A DNA stretch of 64,000 nt from Euphorbia lathyris. Lineage: Eukaryota > Streptophyta > Magnoliopsida > Malpighiales > Euphorbiaceae. The position numbers were made by a program, and so were the translations under genes. Shown in pieces: positions 34,836-47,230 of the stretch; within the stretch, counting starts at the first letter, position 1, and the number at the start of each line of letters is the position of its first letter. The notes beneath the pieces were generated by a model that worked only from the letters and a program-made list of their open reading frames with translations, ran no database searches and was not told where the DNA came from. Where the stretch lies: contig NC_088910.1 in NCBI RefSeq assembly GCF_963576675.1, positions 30,754,531-30,818,530 on the forward strand. The letters run 5' to 3'.

Positions 34836-35229
34836 AGGTTCGAGTTGATCTGGAACGTTGGAGTAGCCGTTTTACCTCGAGATGATCAAACGACAATAAT
34901 CTGGCATTTATGACACGTTCGGCGTAGTTGTTTTCTAATTATTGCGCTTACGTCATCCTAGGTGGCTATTTAATGCGTGTGTGCTATTTAATGTCTAAGT
35001 GAATGTTACTCGGCATTTAGAATTGCAAACGTTTGAGATACTAAGTGCTCAGTTTTATGTAGAAGAAATTTTCATACAAGGTAACTCAGCCTATAGTAAT
35101 CACTTAGCATGTATGTCTAGTCAGCATAAAGTGATTTTATGATATTCATATTAGCTCAGTTTGAGTAAGTTACTTAGCATGCAATAGCTACTCGGCATAT
35201 AGTATAATCAGTCAATATTGATCAAGAAT

Positions 35230-36666
35230 TTATTGAATGGGATTACACATACCAATAGCTTCCCTGAGTATGCTGAATTGCTCACGAGCCAAAGGCTTAG
35301 TGAAGATATCCGCAAGCTGTTCATCTATTGGTACATAGGTCAGCTTGATCTCACCTTTGAGTACATGATCCCTGATGAAGTGATGCCTTATGCTGACATG
35401 CTTTATTCTACTGTGTTGGATTGGATTCTTAGATAGGTCAATAGCGCTCTTGTTATCGCATTTGACTTCAATTGTTTCTGTTTTAACTCCGTAATCCTCA
35501 AGCTGTTGCTTAATCCATAGGACTTGGGCCACATAGCTTCCAGCAGCAATATACTCAGCTTCAGTTGTAGACAGGGCAACTGATGACTTCTTCTTGCTGA
35601 ACCAAGACACTAGACGGCTTCCAAGGAAGTGACATCCTCCAGAAGTGCCCTTACGCTCTAGCTTGTCCCGTCCATAGTCAGCATCAGTGTATCCAATGAG
35701 TGTGAAGTCATTTGAGTTTGGATACCACACACCTGCATTAACTGAGCTCTGCAAATATCTAAAAATTCTTTTTACAACTATAAGGTGTGATTCTCTGGGG
35801 TCAACTTGATATCTAGCGCAATAGCATACTGAGTACTGAATATCAGGTCTACTAGCAGTAAGATAGAGTAGAGAGCCAATCATACCTCGATATAACTTGC
35901 TGTCTACTGACTTACCTTTCTCGTCAGCACAAAGGACAGTATCAGTACCCATTGGGGTTGATATGGGCTTACATTCTTCCATATCAAACTTCTTTAACAT
36001 TTCTTTGGCGTACTTAGACTGACTAATAAACATGCCATTCTTCCCTTGCTTGATTTGAAGTCCAAGCAAGAAGTTGAGTTCGCCCATCATAGACATCACG
36101 AACTCAGTTTGAATCTGTTTACTAAATTCTTTGCACATAGATTCATCGGTAGCACCAAAGATTATATCATCTACGTAAATTTGTGCTAGCAGGGTGTTTT
36201 TACCCTTTTTCTTAATGAACAGAGTTGTGTCAGCTTTACCTCTGACATAGTTCCTGGTCAGCAGGAAACTGGTCAACCTCTCATACCAAGCTCTTGGAGC
36301 TTGCTTTAGGCCATATAGGGCCTTCTTAAGTTTATAAACGTGGTTTGGAAGTTTTGGATCTTCAAACCCTAGAGGCTGACTAACATATACCTCTTCGTTT
36401 ATAAAGCCATTAAGAAATGCACTCTTGACATCCATTTGATATAGTTTGAAATTCATGTAACTAGCATAAGCACATAAAATACGTATAGCCTCTAACCTAG
36501 CTATGGGTGCAAAGGTTTCACCGTAGTCAATGCCCTCTTGCTGACTATAGCCTTGAGCTACAAGTCGGGCTTTGTTTCTGCCTACGTTGCCTTGCTCATC
36601 TAGTTTATTCCTAAAGACCCACTTAGTTCCTATGGTCTTTTGGTTCCTAAGTTTTGGTACTAAATC
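35230..36666 (-). pseudogene. Copia reverse transcriptase and RNase H
   Basis: The frame is continuous with integrase but cut off from it by a TGA at 36667-36669. Motifs in order: [51 protein letters not shown], the catalytic [24 protein letters not shown], then RNase H with [35 protein letters not shown] and the terminal ADIFTKPL. The catalytic residues are present. It would have converted the element's RNA to DNA in the cytoplasmic virus-like particle. Confidence 0.92.
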
Positions 36667-38091
36667 TCATACCTCATTTCTTTTGAACTGATCAAGCTCC
36701 TCTTGCATATCATTGATCCAGTGTTCGTCGTGCTCAGCATCAGCGAAACTCTTTGGTTCATGAACTGAGACGAATGCAACATTGCTGAGATACTTTCTAA
36801 GCTGATCTCTCGTCATCAGCTTATTGTCAGCAGCATCAAGAATGGACTTCTCCGAATGTCCTCTTGGAATTTTGATTTCTTTAGGTAATGTTGAGTTGTC
36901 TGGAATAGGTGTTTCTACAATATTTGCAGGAGTAGTTTGGTTAGCAAAGGTAATTTCGGTTTCATGCTTACCTTTGGTCAGCCCTTGTACTGATGACTCA
37001 GAGGCTCCATTTTGATCAGCGGAAGCTGAGCTTGGTTCATCTTCAGCGGACTGAGTTGTCTTTCCTGCAGGGTCAGTTTCATCGAACTCGATATGGACAG
37101 ACTCTTCTACAACTTGAGTTCGTTTGTTATACACCCTATATGCTTTACGGTTAGTTGAGTACCCGAGAAAGATTGCTTCGTCAGCTTTAGCATCAAATTT
37201 AGCAAGGTTCTCTTTTGTGTTGAGTATAAAGCATTTACACCCAAAGGCACGAAAGTAGCCAATATGGGGCTTCCGTCCTTTCCAAAGTTCATATGGGGTT
37301 TTCTTAAGAATAGGTCTAACTAAAGCCCTATTGAGTATATAGCATGCTGTGTGGACAGCTTCACCCCAGAAATACTTTGGAAGCCTATTTTCGCTCAGCA
37401 TTGTCCTAGCAATTTCGACAATTGTTCTGTTCTTCCTTTCAACAACCCCATTTTGTTGAGGTGTTCTAGGAGCAGAGAAATTGTGGTCAATACCACTGAC
37501 TTCACAGAATTCGTCAAACTGTTGGTTTTTGAATTCTCCGTCATTGTCACTTCTAACATGAGCTACTCTTAGGTCTTTGTCATTTTCAAGCTTTTTAATC
37601 AATGTTGTGAACTTCTCAAATGTTTCATCCTTGCTACTCAGCAAGATGATCCAAGTATACCGAGAGAAATCATCTACAATGACTAAGGAGAATTTCTTAC
37701 CGCCAAAGCTGAGTGGCTGGACAGGTCCGAAAAGGTACAAATGTAGTAATTCCAATGGTCTCTTAGTTGAGACAATGTTTTTACTTTGAAAAGACTTTTT
37801 CGTTTGTTTACCTTGCTGACAAGCATTACATAATTGATCTTTTTCAAATTTCAATTTGGGCAATCCCTCAACTAGTTGCTTTCTAGCTAATTTGGCAAGG
37901 AGGTCCATGCTTACATGACCAAGTCTCCTATGCCATAGCCAGGAGTTATCCTCTTTAGATACTAAGCATATATTTTTGGAAAACTGTTTTTCTAAACTCA
38001 ACATATATACATTGTCAACACGAGGGGCAGTTAAAATCAAATTATTTGTTTTTCCCTTGAGTATCCGACACTGAGTAGCATCAAATATAAC
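36667..38091 (-). pseudogene. Copia integrase
   Basis: The pre-integrase zinc finger has HRRLGHVSMDLLAKL followed by CNACQQGK (HHCC type). The catalytic core has IVDDFSRYTWI, HVRSDNDGEFKNQQF and GVVERKNRTIVE, giving the D, D and E positions. A C-terminal SSAS/Gln-rich linker leads to reverse transcriptase. A TAG at 38092-38094 separates it from protease and a TGA ends it at 36667, both in the same frame, so a single polyprotein has been interrupted by point changes. Confidence 0.9.
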
Positions 38092-38358
38092 CTATCTACC
38101 GCTGTCACACAGCTGAGCTACGCTCAATAGGTTATATTTGAGACCCTTAACTAAGGAGACTGACTCAATAGTGGGGTTACCTCCGATAGTGCCTGAACCT
38201 ACTATCTTACCCTTTTTATTGTCTCCAAAGCTTACGTTTCCACCTCGTTTATGTTCAAGTGTGATGAATTGAGTTTCATCACCAGTCATATGTCTCGAGC
38301 ATGCACTGTCAATATACCACAGCTTGGATTTCTCCGTGCATCTCAGGCTCACCTGCAA
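38092..38358 (-). pseudogene. Copia aspartic protease
   Basis: LWYIDSACSRHMTGD contains the catalytic Asp in D-S-A (the common form is D-S-G). It is followed by VSFGDNKKGKIVGSGTI and LKYNLLSVAQLCD, the conserved protease end. A one-base frameshift near 38355 disconnects it from the zinc-knuckle segment. Confidence 0.85.
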
Positions 38359-38729
38359 TTTAAACTATTCATTTTAGGTACCCAACTTCTTTTGGGTCCT
38401 CGTTTGTTAGCATAGGCAGGTAAAATATCAATTTTAGCTTTGTGACGACATACATTTATAGTGTGGCCATTTTTACCACAGAAGTCACAATAAGTTACCC
38501 TTTTAGGGTAATGTTGAGTATGGTCAGCACCATTGTGCTGAGCATGCCAGCATACATTAGTGGTATGGCCTTTCTTTCCGCAGAAGTCACATTGGACCTT
38601 CCGCTGAGTATACCAACACACATCAATTGTGTGTCCTCTTTTCCCACAACAGTCATACTGAGTGAACTGTCTATGCTGACCAGTACCTGAGTACTCAGCG
38701 TGGGATTTATTTTTAGTTGAACCTTTTAT
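38349..38729 (-). pseudogene. Triple zinc-knuckle segment between gag and protease
   Basis: Three CX2CX4HX4C units follow one another: CCGKRGHTIDVC, CDFCGKKGHTTNVC and CDFCGKNGHTINVC. They are joined by His/Gln-rich linkers of about 20-25 residues, and all are additional to the knuckle inside gag. Repeated knuckles of this form probably bind the element's RNA. The upstream end is set by a TAA at 38730-38732 in the same frame as gag. Confidence 0.8.
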
Positions 38730-39795
38730 TTAGTTCTGTAGGGTTGTGACATCCTTTCTTAGTTTCTTTGAATCTGATTGGACTTCTGAGACAAACTTGT
38801 GCATAATTTCCATGTTGTTATGCAAAGTTGAGTTGTCTTGGAGAAGATATCGAAGGTCACTTAGTTTGACCTCTTCAATCTCGTCACATCGCTTGCTGAG
38901 TGCTTTTATTTTCTTGTTACACTTTTTAGTTAGTGTATATAGATCACTCAGGGCGTTGACCATTTCATTTCTAAGCAAGAGTAAAGATGTTACCTCATTG
39001 GAGTGTTCCTCCTGTTCAGATTCTTCTGAGAGGTCAGCTTGCTCAGATTGAGTGTGGTCAGCAGCATCATCGGCCATGAAGCATATGTTTGCTGACTCGG
39101 TGGCATCAGCTTCAGATGATGTTGACTCATTGCTGTCACTCCATGTGGCCACCATTGCCTTTTTGCTTCCCTTCTTTTCTTTCTTTAAGTTGGGACAACT
39201 TGACTTAATGTGCCCAGTTTGATGGCACTCGAAGCATGTGACAGGCTTGGAGCTGTCCTTTTTATATCTGTTGTCACTGGACTCAACTTTGTACCTGTCA
39301 CTTCTTTTGTATGGCCTCTTGTTGTTCCTGTCGTTCTTTCTAAACAGCTTCTTCATTTTTCTTGTAAACATTGCCATCTCCTCATCATCTGATGAGTCAG
39401 CTTCGGTTGAGTCAGCTTTCATGACAAGAGATTTCTGCTTCTTGTCCTCTGACTTTTCTTTTGCTTCGAAGTTTTTCATAGAGATCTCATGAGTCAGCAG
39501 AGATCCGATCAGCTCGTCATACTTATACGTGGTCAAGTCTTGGGCTTCCTCCACAGCCGTTTTCTTAGCTTGCCAGCTCTTGGGTAGACTTCTCAAGATT
39601 TTCTTCACCTGTTCCTCTTCGGTGAAATTCTTCCCGAGCCTCTTGAGCTCATTTATGATATTTGTGAATCTTGAGTTCATCTCCGAGATGTCTTCGTTTT
39701 CGTTCATCTCGAACAGCTTGTAGAGTCTCATGTGCTGGTTTACCTTAGATTCTTTGACCTTGCTTGTGCCTTCATAGGTCACCTCCAGCTTCTTC
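38730..39795 (-). pseudogene. Copia gag, C-terminal two-thirds
   Basis: The frame enters from the LTR junction at 39795 as KKLEVTYEGTSKVKESK, a mid-gag motif, so the N-terminal capsid part is missing. It continues with NEDISEMNSRFTNIINELKR, KILRSLPKSW and the zinc knuckle CFECHQTGHIKSSC, followed by an acidic Ser-rich region and a coiled-coil tail. It formed the particle shell and bound genomic RNA. It terminates at TAA 38730. Confidence 0.9.
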
Positions 39796-41145
39796 TGTTG
39801 GTCCCTTATAACGTTGCAAGTATAGTTCCAAGGGGGGGGGGGGGGGGTTAGGAACTATTTAAACTTTTTAAATTTAGGGCAGACTTCTTTTCTTAAGAGA
39901 AAAGGTTTTAAACAGCGGCGCTGAGTAAACAGCAAGATACTGGCTTAGTCAACTGGTGACTAGGTCAGTTTCTTAACTTGAGTCAGGATATAGCACTTAG
40001 AGTCTATTCCTGAGCTCAGATGTTCGATGCGCACAACTCAGCTTGACCTCTTTACTTGGTCAGTTTTTGGTTATTTAAGCAAGCAATATATATAAGGAGT
40101 TTAAGGTAAGAAATACGTTACTCAGCAGATTTATCCAGGTTCGGCTTCTAAGCCTACGTCCTGTCCCCGGAACACGTTCCGAGCTTTTGAATCCTCTACT
40201 GAGCTCTTTAAAGGTAGAGCCTCAAACCTTTTACAATCTTAGCAACTGAGTATAACAAGAGTACCTTCCTCTATACCTCTACTCAATCCTAATCTCTCGC
40301 TGAGTACTATAACCGAGTACTCAGCCTCTCCTTTCTAATCTCTAGAAATGATAAGTGTTTGTCCTTACAATGATTGCTAAGACACCTTAGATGATTGAAT
40401 AATCACTCTAGACTTTTACACGAAAGATATGAAATTTAGTGTAAGATTGCTTTGCTTCTTGCTTGCAGAACTTGCATAGAAATTTGGTCAGCGTAATGGC
40501 TTGATCAAGTTCTGTGTAGAATGAAGCTTCTGATGGCACTATTTATAGAGACATCTTGAGGCATCGGTCATTTCGAATTTCGAAATAACCGTTGGAGGGA
40601 AACGGCTTCCTGTCGTTGTCATCCTGACTTGCTCAGAGCTCTCGGCCAATCAGATTTGTGTATCTTCTGTCCTCGGTCAGCTTTTGGTCAGCTCGGCAGA
40701 ATGTCTCTCCTTTTATGGTAAAGTCAACTGGACAGCATACTGTGTCGTCTGAACTTTACCCAAAGTGGAAACACTTTGTCTGGAAGTTTTCCTTAGCCAG
40801 CTGCTGTCTTGTACGCTTTGTCGAATCAACTCAGCAGCTTCATTCCGAAATTGTTCCCTGAGGGTCTTCTAGATCCTTCTTCCGCTGAGTTGCGTTTTGT
40901 CCATAACGACAACGTTTTGACAAACGCGGGCCGAGTTGTCTTGAACAGTTTGACTTGGGCTTTGACTCTTGTATTGGGCTTGGGCCTTTTAATCCTTGTG
41001 TCTTATAAACAATTTAACTCAACATTGAACAAACACATTAGTAGAATAAATCAAAGCATTTAAACTTAGTGTGTTTAAGAATATGTTTTTAATTATACTT
41101 AAACAATTTTGTCAAATCAAAATTATGTGGAAAGGTGTTTCAACA
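39796..41145 (-). repeat. LTR of copia element 2
   Basis: 1350 bp with the same ends as LTR 1 (TGTTGGTCCC ... TTTCAACA). It shares the GGTTCGGCNTCTNNGCCTACGTCC block and the AGTTCC / GGAACT inverted repeat, which here flanks a G16 tract (39832-39847). The internal sequence has diverged noticeably from LTR 1. Confidence 0.88.
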
Positions 41146-41710
41146 AACTCCCCCATTTTGATGTTGGCAAAACTATTCAGCGAGGAACTCAGTGTTGAGC
41201 TCCCCCATGATAGTTGACCTAATATAACTTAGCAAACTCCCCCGTAAGGGTTGAGCTACTGACTTAGTTTTACTCTAAACAATTGAAGGTTTAATCGAGT
41301 AAGTCTAAGGTCAGTTTTCAGATATAGGTCAGCTCATGGAACATATTCTATTTTACTCAGTGTTTAAGCGGAAGGTTTTATCATTCAGAGGGCGCTGAGT
41401 AATTTGTTGTTCAATGAGTTTTATAAGACAATGTTTTATAAACATATAGGTCAGTGTCAAACATGTTATCAGCATTTGATTCAATCAATAAATTTTATAA
41501 GTATTAAACATAGCTGATTTAATTTAAGATACATAATGACATAATACACAGCATTGTATAGAAACAATTCAAAACTCAGAGTTTGAACAGAAGATGCAAG
41601 TATTGATGTTTAATATAGGTAGTCAGCATTTACAAACAAAAGTTAAAGACAGGCATAAAAACTACATACTTAGCCTATACTGAGCTAGCCTATATCTATT
41701 TCTTTTTCTT

Positions 41711-42789
41711 CTATTTGGACTGACTAGACTCATGCTGTGTTCTCGCTTGTTCTTTCTCCCCCGTTTTGTCAGCATCAGGAGGAGGAATCATAAAGGAGTC
41801 GGTTAAGACGACTCTGGTCAGTTCTATGGACAGCGCTTTAAGTCTATCGGCTCTTTCATTGACACCATCAAAGATAGCCACTCCATTATCTGAGACTTCG
41901 GAGGGTATATTAAGTTCAGCAGCGCTGCTCATGCTGACTATGAAGGCTTGAGATTTACCGACCCAAGTGAGTGCATCGGTCAGACCAGCAATGACTTGAT
42001 GAAATGATTTGAGTAGGTAGGTGTCATAGTATTGACGCTGAACATTGCTGTGACGCATGTGATTGAAGGTTTGTCTGGTGATAGACAGCATTTCATTTTG
42101 TTTCATAGCGTCAGTATCCATCTCTTACTTGTTCAGATTCAGCAATCGAACGGCCTCACCAATTTGCTCTACTGAGCACTGAGAATAAGAGACCATTTGC
42201 TCATTGGTTTTGAGTTGCTCGGTGTGAAGCTGAGCAAAGAGCATTTTTACTTCATCAAAAGTTGCGTAGCATGTGTTCGCAGCTGACAAAGTCTGAACTT
42301 GTTGTTGTAGAGTGTTTAGATGTTGAACTGTTGTCAGCTGGATCTCAGCCAGCTTTGCAATGGAATCCTGCTTAGCTTGTTGTGCTTGAAAAGTAATGAT
42401 GACATTCAGCAAATCCTTGAATCCCTTAACTTCGTTGAGAAGCTGAGTGACTTGGGAAAGCTGAGTAGTCTCAATAGTGGAAGACCCAGCAGCAAGAGGA
42501 GTAGTTTGTTGAAGGTCTTTGATCAATGCTTGCACTGAGTCGATTATTCTTTTGCCAGACTCAGTGGCATTTAAGTAGTCTTGAGATCCTTCATTAAGTT
42601 GTCCAGTGACATCAGTATGACCCGTTGGAAGAGGAGTGAGAGAAATGACATGGTCAGTGACTGGAAGTGAGGTTCCAATCTGCACTTGATGTTCTGGGAG
42701 AACTGATTGAGCGGCGATGTGTTGAGTGGAGAAGTAGAAATTCGAATACTGTCAGTGCTGACGGGGGCAGATATGTTTGGAGTCAGCAC
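41711..42789 (-). pseudogene. Extra ORF of copia element 2, C-terminal part
   Basis: It aligns with the end of the extra ORF of element 1. Shared phrases include VTQLLNEVKGFKDLLNVI, CSVEQIGEAVRLLNLNK, LTDALTWVGKSQAFI and VAIFDGVNERADRLKALS. An in-frame TAA near 42122 and a frameshift near 42690 break it. The shared protein pattern between two diverged copies suggests the ORF was under selection while the family was active. Confidence 0.75.
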
Positions 42790-42836
42790 AATGCTTGGAG
42801 TATACCGTGCACTTGCGAAAATCGCTCAACAAGTTT

Positions 42837-42855
42837 TTGGCGCCGTTGCCGGGGA
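42837..42855 (+). other. Athila-type primer-binding site
   Basis: TGGCGCCGTTGCCGGGGAA, the conserved site used by Athila-group elements, lies five bases after the LTR tail. Confidence 0.85.
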
Positions 42856-45800
42856 ACGCCAAATTTTTAACAAAAATTTATGTTTTTCGTGTTTTATTTC
42901 GCATCTTGGTTTATAATATATGTATTTATTTATTTTTATAGTTTTTTATTTTGAGGATGGTCACTAGGACTAAATCCTCGTTGTTATTTAACGTTTGCAA
43001 TTAGATGTTTGTAGATAAAAAATTCAAGTTTTTTCAAATATAACTTGGAGATTTGATTATCAATGAAATTCACAGAAGGAGTCTACAGAAAAGAAATTAA
43101 GCATGCAATTACATCAGAAGGAAAAGAAAATTTTATGAAACAGGATGTCAGACGTGACAGATGATTTTTCCAGAAAATTTACCTCTTTCCAAACACATTT
43201 ACCTCTTTTCTATACACTTAGTCCTTCACCAAAATATCATATCTCTTTGTTAAGAAGATATCAATTCCTACACTAAACCCAAATAATTTCCTTTTTATCA
43301 TTTCCTTAAAACACCTACATTTATCTCTCTAAGAAATAGCCGATCAACTCTTCTCAGACAAATATATCAGAAGTAGGATGAAATTATCTTATCCGTCAGG
43401 AAGGAATTGTATACTTTTAATTTAGTTTTGAAAGTTTCAGTTTATGTGCGTAGTTTTTGTTCGAGGCCATAACCAGAAGTTCGGGCATTTAACCGAAATC
43501 ACTAGATCCTTAAATTGAGAAAACGCTAAAAAAAGAAAGCGCTTAAAAAAATATAAAAAAAAGAAGAGAAAAAAAAATATATACATTAATAATTTCAAGT
43601 TGGGGTACAGTTCTACTTTCTTTTATTACTGCTTGAAATTATTCCCAGGTAAGTTATATGGACAGAACCATTATTTAAAAACCGGTCTAAGTAATTGATT
43701 ATGTCCATAATTTTGATTCTCCTTGAGAATTCTTAAGGTTTATCACATTTTTTAGTTTTTAGTTTTTCATATTTTAATTTTTACATTTCATTTCATTTTA
43801 GTTTATACATTAGTCTTTAGTTTATATTTCATTTTAGTTTATTTGAAGTTTTATAAATTTCTGAACTTACTGAGAATGTGAATTCTCAGTAGAGAATTCA
43901 GGATTTTCAAAATTTCAAGGGAAAGGAAGAAAATTTTATTTTTCTGAACTTACCGAGAATCGAAATTCTCTGCCGAGAATTTAAAATTCTCGGTAACTTC
44001 AGCAAGTTAAAAAAAAAAAACTATGCCGCGACCAAGAATCGCCATTCACGGTCGCGACACGGGCTGTATCAGACATGTATTCTTTCTTTCTTCTTCAGTT
44101 CATGCATCATTGCTGAATATTTTGAACAATTAAGTTTCTTCATGTTCAAATGGTGTGAATTTACACCTTTTTAATCCCAACAGACACCTTGATTTGTCCT
44201 GGATTGATTATAAATAATTGGGAAAGATCAGATTTTTGTTACTAACATTTTCTATTGATCTCTATCAGATAAAATCTGATTTCTTCTCAGTTATCACACA
44301 TTTAAAAAACAAAGTTACAGAAACTTTTTTCTTCTTTTCAAAACCACAAACAGACACATTAATTCTTCCTAACATCATTATAAATATTTAGAGAAGATCA
44401 GATTTCCGTACTTTTCATCTCTTTCGACCAAACTCTGATATTCTTCTCCAATTATTCAAACCTGTCAAAAAGTTCCAGAGACTTTTTCCTTTTCTCAAAA
44501 GCATGACTACCAAGCATAAATCTTCCATGAAGATTACTGCTGCACGCAACAAGCGTCCTGATTTATCAGAATGCTATGATGCATCATTTCCCATTTACAC
44601 ACATAATGAAGAACGAAGATATTATAAAACCATTTGTTGTATATAGTTTGTATATAGGTTTATTTTTGTGTTTGTTCTTTCTGTTCTTTGTATATATGTT
44701 CTTCTAATTTTTATAAAACTGTCAAGTTTGATTCTTTAATTCTTTTTGTTTCAACCAGTTGCACCTTGTCCAAGAATCTGCAATTATTTTTCATAAATCT
44801 GTATTCATTTCAGAAATGTTTCTGAACATCTGACCTTTTCATATATATTACAAACTAATACGGAACAATATATGTTAATTCATTTTATACGATAATTCTA
44901 ACTATTGAACAAGTTCATGAACATTCATTCTATATGATAATTCTGAGTTTTGTTCTGTACATATGTTTTTCAATTTTGATAAACATATCCACTTTTGATT
45001 CTTTGGTTATTTTTTTATTATTATTAGTATATATGCCAATTCTTTGAATGCCTCTATCTATATGTTAACATGAATCAGTATAACCTTCAAACATGAATGT
45101 GTATGTATATAATGTTAAAATGACTCTGTATATCATTTCATTCATCTGCATAAGTTTCAAATACTTCAGATTTAATATGCATAAGTGATTAATAATTTGT
45201 TTTGATTACTTTTAATCTCTTTGTTTGTTTCTGTATATAGGTTTGTTTTCTATCTTTCTTGTATATATGTTCTTGTTTGATTTATGTACATATGAATTCC
45301 TGCAATAAGAATTCATTTCATTTCATACTTTAATCTTCTATTCTGGTTTATGTCTGTTACAATTTATAGACTATTAGCAGATAAATCTATCCATATATCT
45401 TAAAAGCTAATAAGTTATAATCATTATTAACTATTGAACATAATAGTGAATTTTCATTTTAAATTAAATCAAGTTTACTTTTTATTTGTTGATTCATTTA
45501 TGTTAATCATGATAATTATTTAATCATGATAATTATATCCGTATGCACTTATCAAAATGAAACAGTATATCTTTTCAATGAATCTGTTTATCATGTTTAA
45601 ATACTTCTGTGTTAATTTGATTATTTCACATACATTGCCAATACCTAAACTTTACTATGATTAAATGATTGCTCGTATTTAAGAGTTGATATACATTCAC
45701 TATTTATTTATAACCTTTTAAAAGATTAATTTCTATTCAAATGCGTGTTCATTCAACTTATGTGAATTAATGAACATTGGTTCTACATTAACTCTAATTC

Positions 45801-46420
45801 AGCATTTAATGTTTCATTACTCAAAATTTCATAAGGATAAACCCTTGGTTTTCCTTGCATTTAATGTTATTTATTTTAGTTTTTGAGTGCAGGTACATTT
45901 TGTATTACGTTCAGGACACAATTAATCAACAAAATTGCACAACCCAAGTCCAAATGCACAAAATCAGGCACTTTTGACCAATTCTCTACCGAGAATTAAA
46001 AATTCTCGGCAAGTACAGCAAAAACTGGTCGAAATTAGAGTGAAAAATTCTCTGAATTTCGCATACCGCGACCGCGGCTAGGCAATTCTCGATCGCGACA
46101 CGCGACCTGTGGGCGGGGTTTGGCTCGAATTTGAACAAATTTTTACCTTTTTCTATTCTTACCCCCTAAATTCATACCTCTATTAGCTTATCCCTTATAC
46201 ACACATTCCATAAACTCTATTTCAAACACATTTTCTTTTTCACAAATCAATTCCACACCATATCACCTTTACTTTTTACCAATTTTTACTTCTCCAAAAT
46301 ACATCTTTCCCAAACACCACATCCATATCCTAACCCTTTTTCCACAACCTCCAAATGCCTAAACATCAGCAGGTTACTCACAAGGTTTCCTCTACCTCTA
46401 ATAAATTGTTTGCATGTTGA

Positions 46421-47230
46421 ATATGGATCCATTCAATATTATTTCAGATGGGGTTGGGCACATGGTACAAGCACTTTTATGGGCATAACGCAAAGTGCAA
46501 CAGAATTTATTAACTTTTTGGTTGCTCTTTCCTATGCTCCAGAGAATGAGAGGATTACATTTATGGTTTCGGTTAATTTTATGAAGATTGGGGATGACGA
46601 GATGAGTATTTGGTTTGGTTATCTTACAACACAATTTATTGTTAAGCCCATCAATTTTCACAACAATCTGGTAAAGGATTTGAAGTCAGGATTTGTTTGT
46701 TAATTTTGGATTACATCTTCAAGGATTTCGTGTAGATTAAATTGGATTACCTTTTGACAATTGAATCCATGTTTCCGTTTCAACAAATAAGCAAATTACT
46801 ATAAGTACTTTGATAACGGGTTTTGTTTTGGAATCTACGAGTATTATGGAATTCGATGTTGGTACATCAAGTTCACATGGTAATAGTATTTAAGAGGATA
46901 GTAATGCAAAGACACATTTTTGTGAGGATGATGATATGCATTATGATGATGAAGAAAAAGGTGAGAAAGATAAGCATGTTGATGCCTAAACACAAGCCCA
47001 AGGGCATGTTAGTAATGGGCACAATGTCAATGATCACGTTAATTTGAACAAATCTTGAACCACATGCATGCACATAATTGGCAAATGAATTTGCGGTTTG
47101 ATGATATTATGGAGAACAATCAAGAGCCGAGTTCACAATTAAACACGGTGGATGCCTATATACATAATTTACGGAGCAAGCATACGTCAACCCGACGCCA
47201 GTTGTTTTCATTTTTCAGTCGTTAAGGCGT
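46421..47230 (+). pseudogene. Decayed coding remnants inside the Athila-like element
   Basis: A 90-codon open frame (about 46410-46703) has no family I recognise. Around 46840-47230 an acidic stretch (HYDDEEKGEKDKHVD) and an Asn/His-rich stretch continue through several stops and a frame change, as in the C-terminal part of decayed gag. No zinc knuckle or pol motif was seen. Confidence 0.35.

Larger units (their letters stand above)
29672..39795 (-). mobile_element. Copia-type LTR retrotransposon with extra 3' ORF, 5' part missing
   Basis: Gene order on the minus strand is gag, zinc knuckles, protease, integrase, reverse transcriptase/RNase H, an additional ORF, polypurine tract, 3' LTR. PR-IN-RT order marks it as Ty1/copia. 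The 5' LTR, primer-binding site and first part of gag are absent, because at 39796 the sequence passes abruptly into the LTR of a second element. At least three nonsense codons and several frameshifts make it inactive. Confidence 0.9.
39796..42800 (-). mobile_element. Copia element 2 of the same family, only the 3' end left
   Basis: It consists of the end of the extra ORF, a polypurine tract (AAAATGGGGGAGTT, about 41146-41159 on the minus strand) and one complete LTR. The LTR's outer end abuts gag codons of element 1 exactly, which is what integrase insertion into that gag would give. The 5' side is replaced at 42801 by an Athila LTR tail, so most of the element was lost by deletion or recombination. 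Confidence 0.8.
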
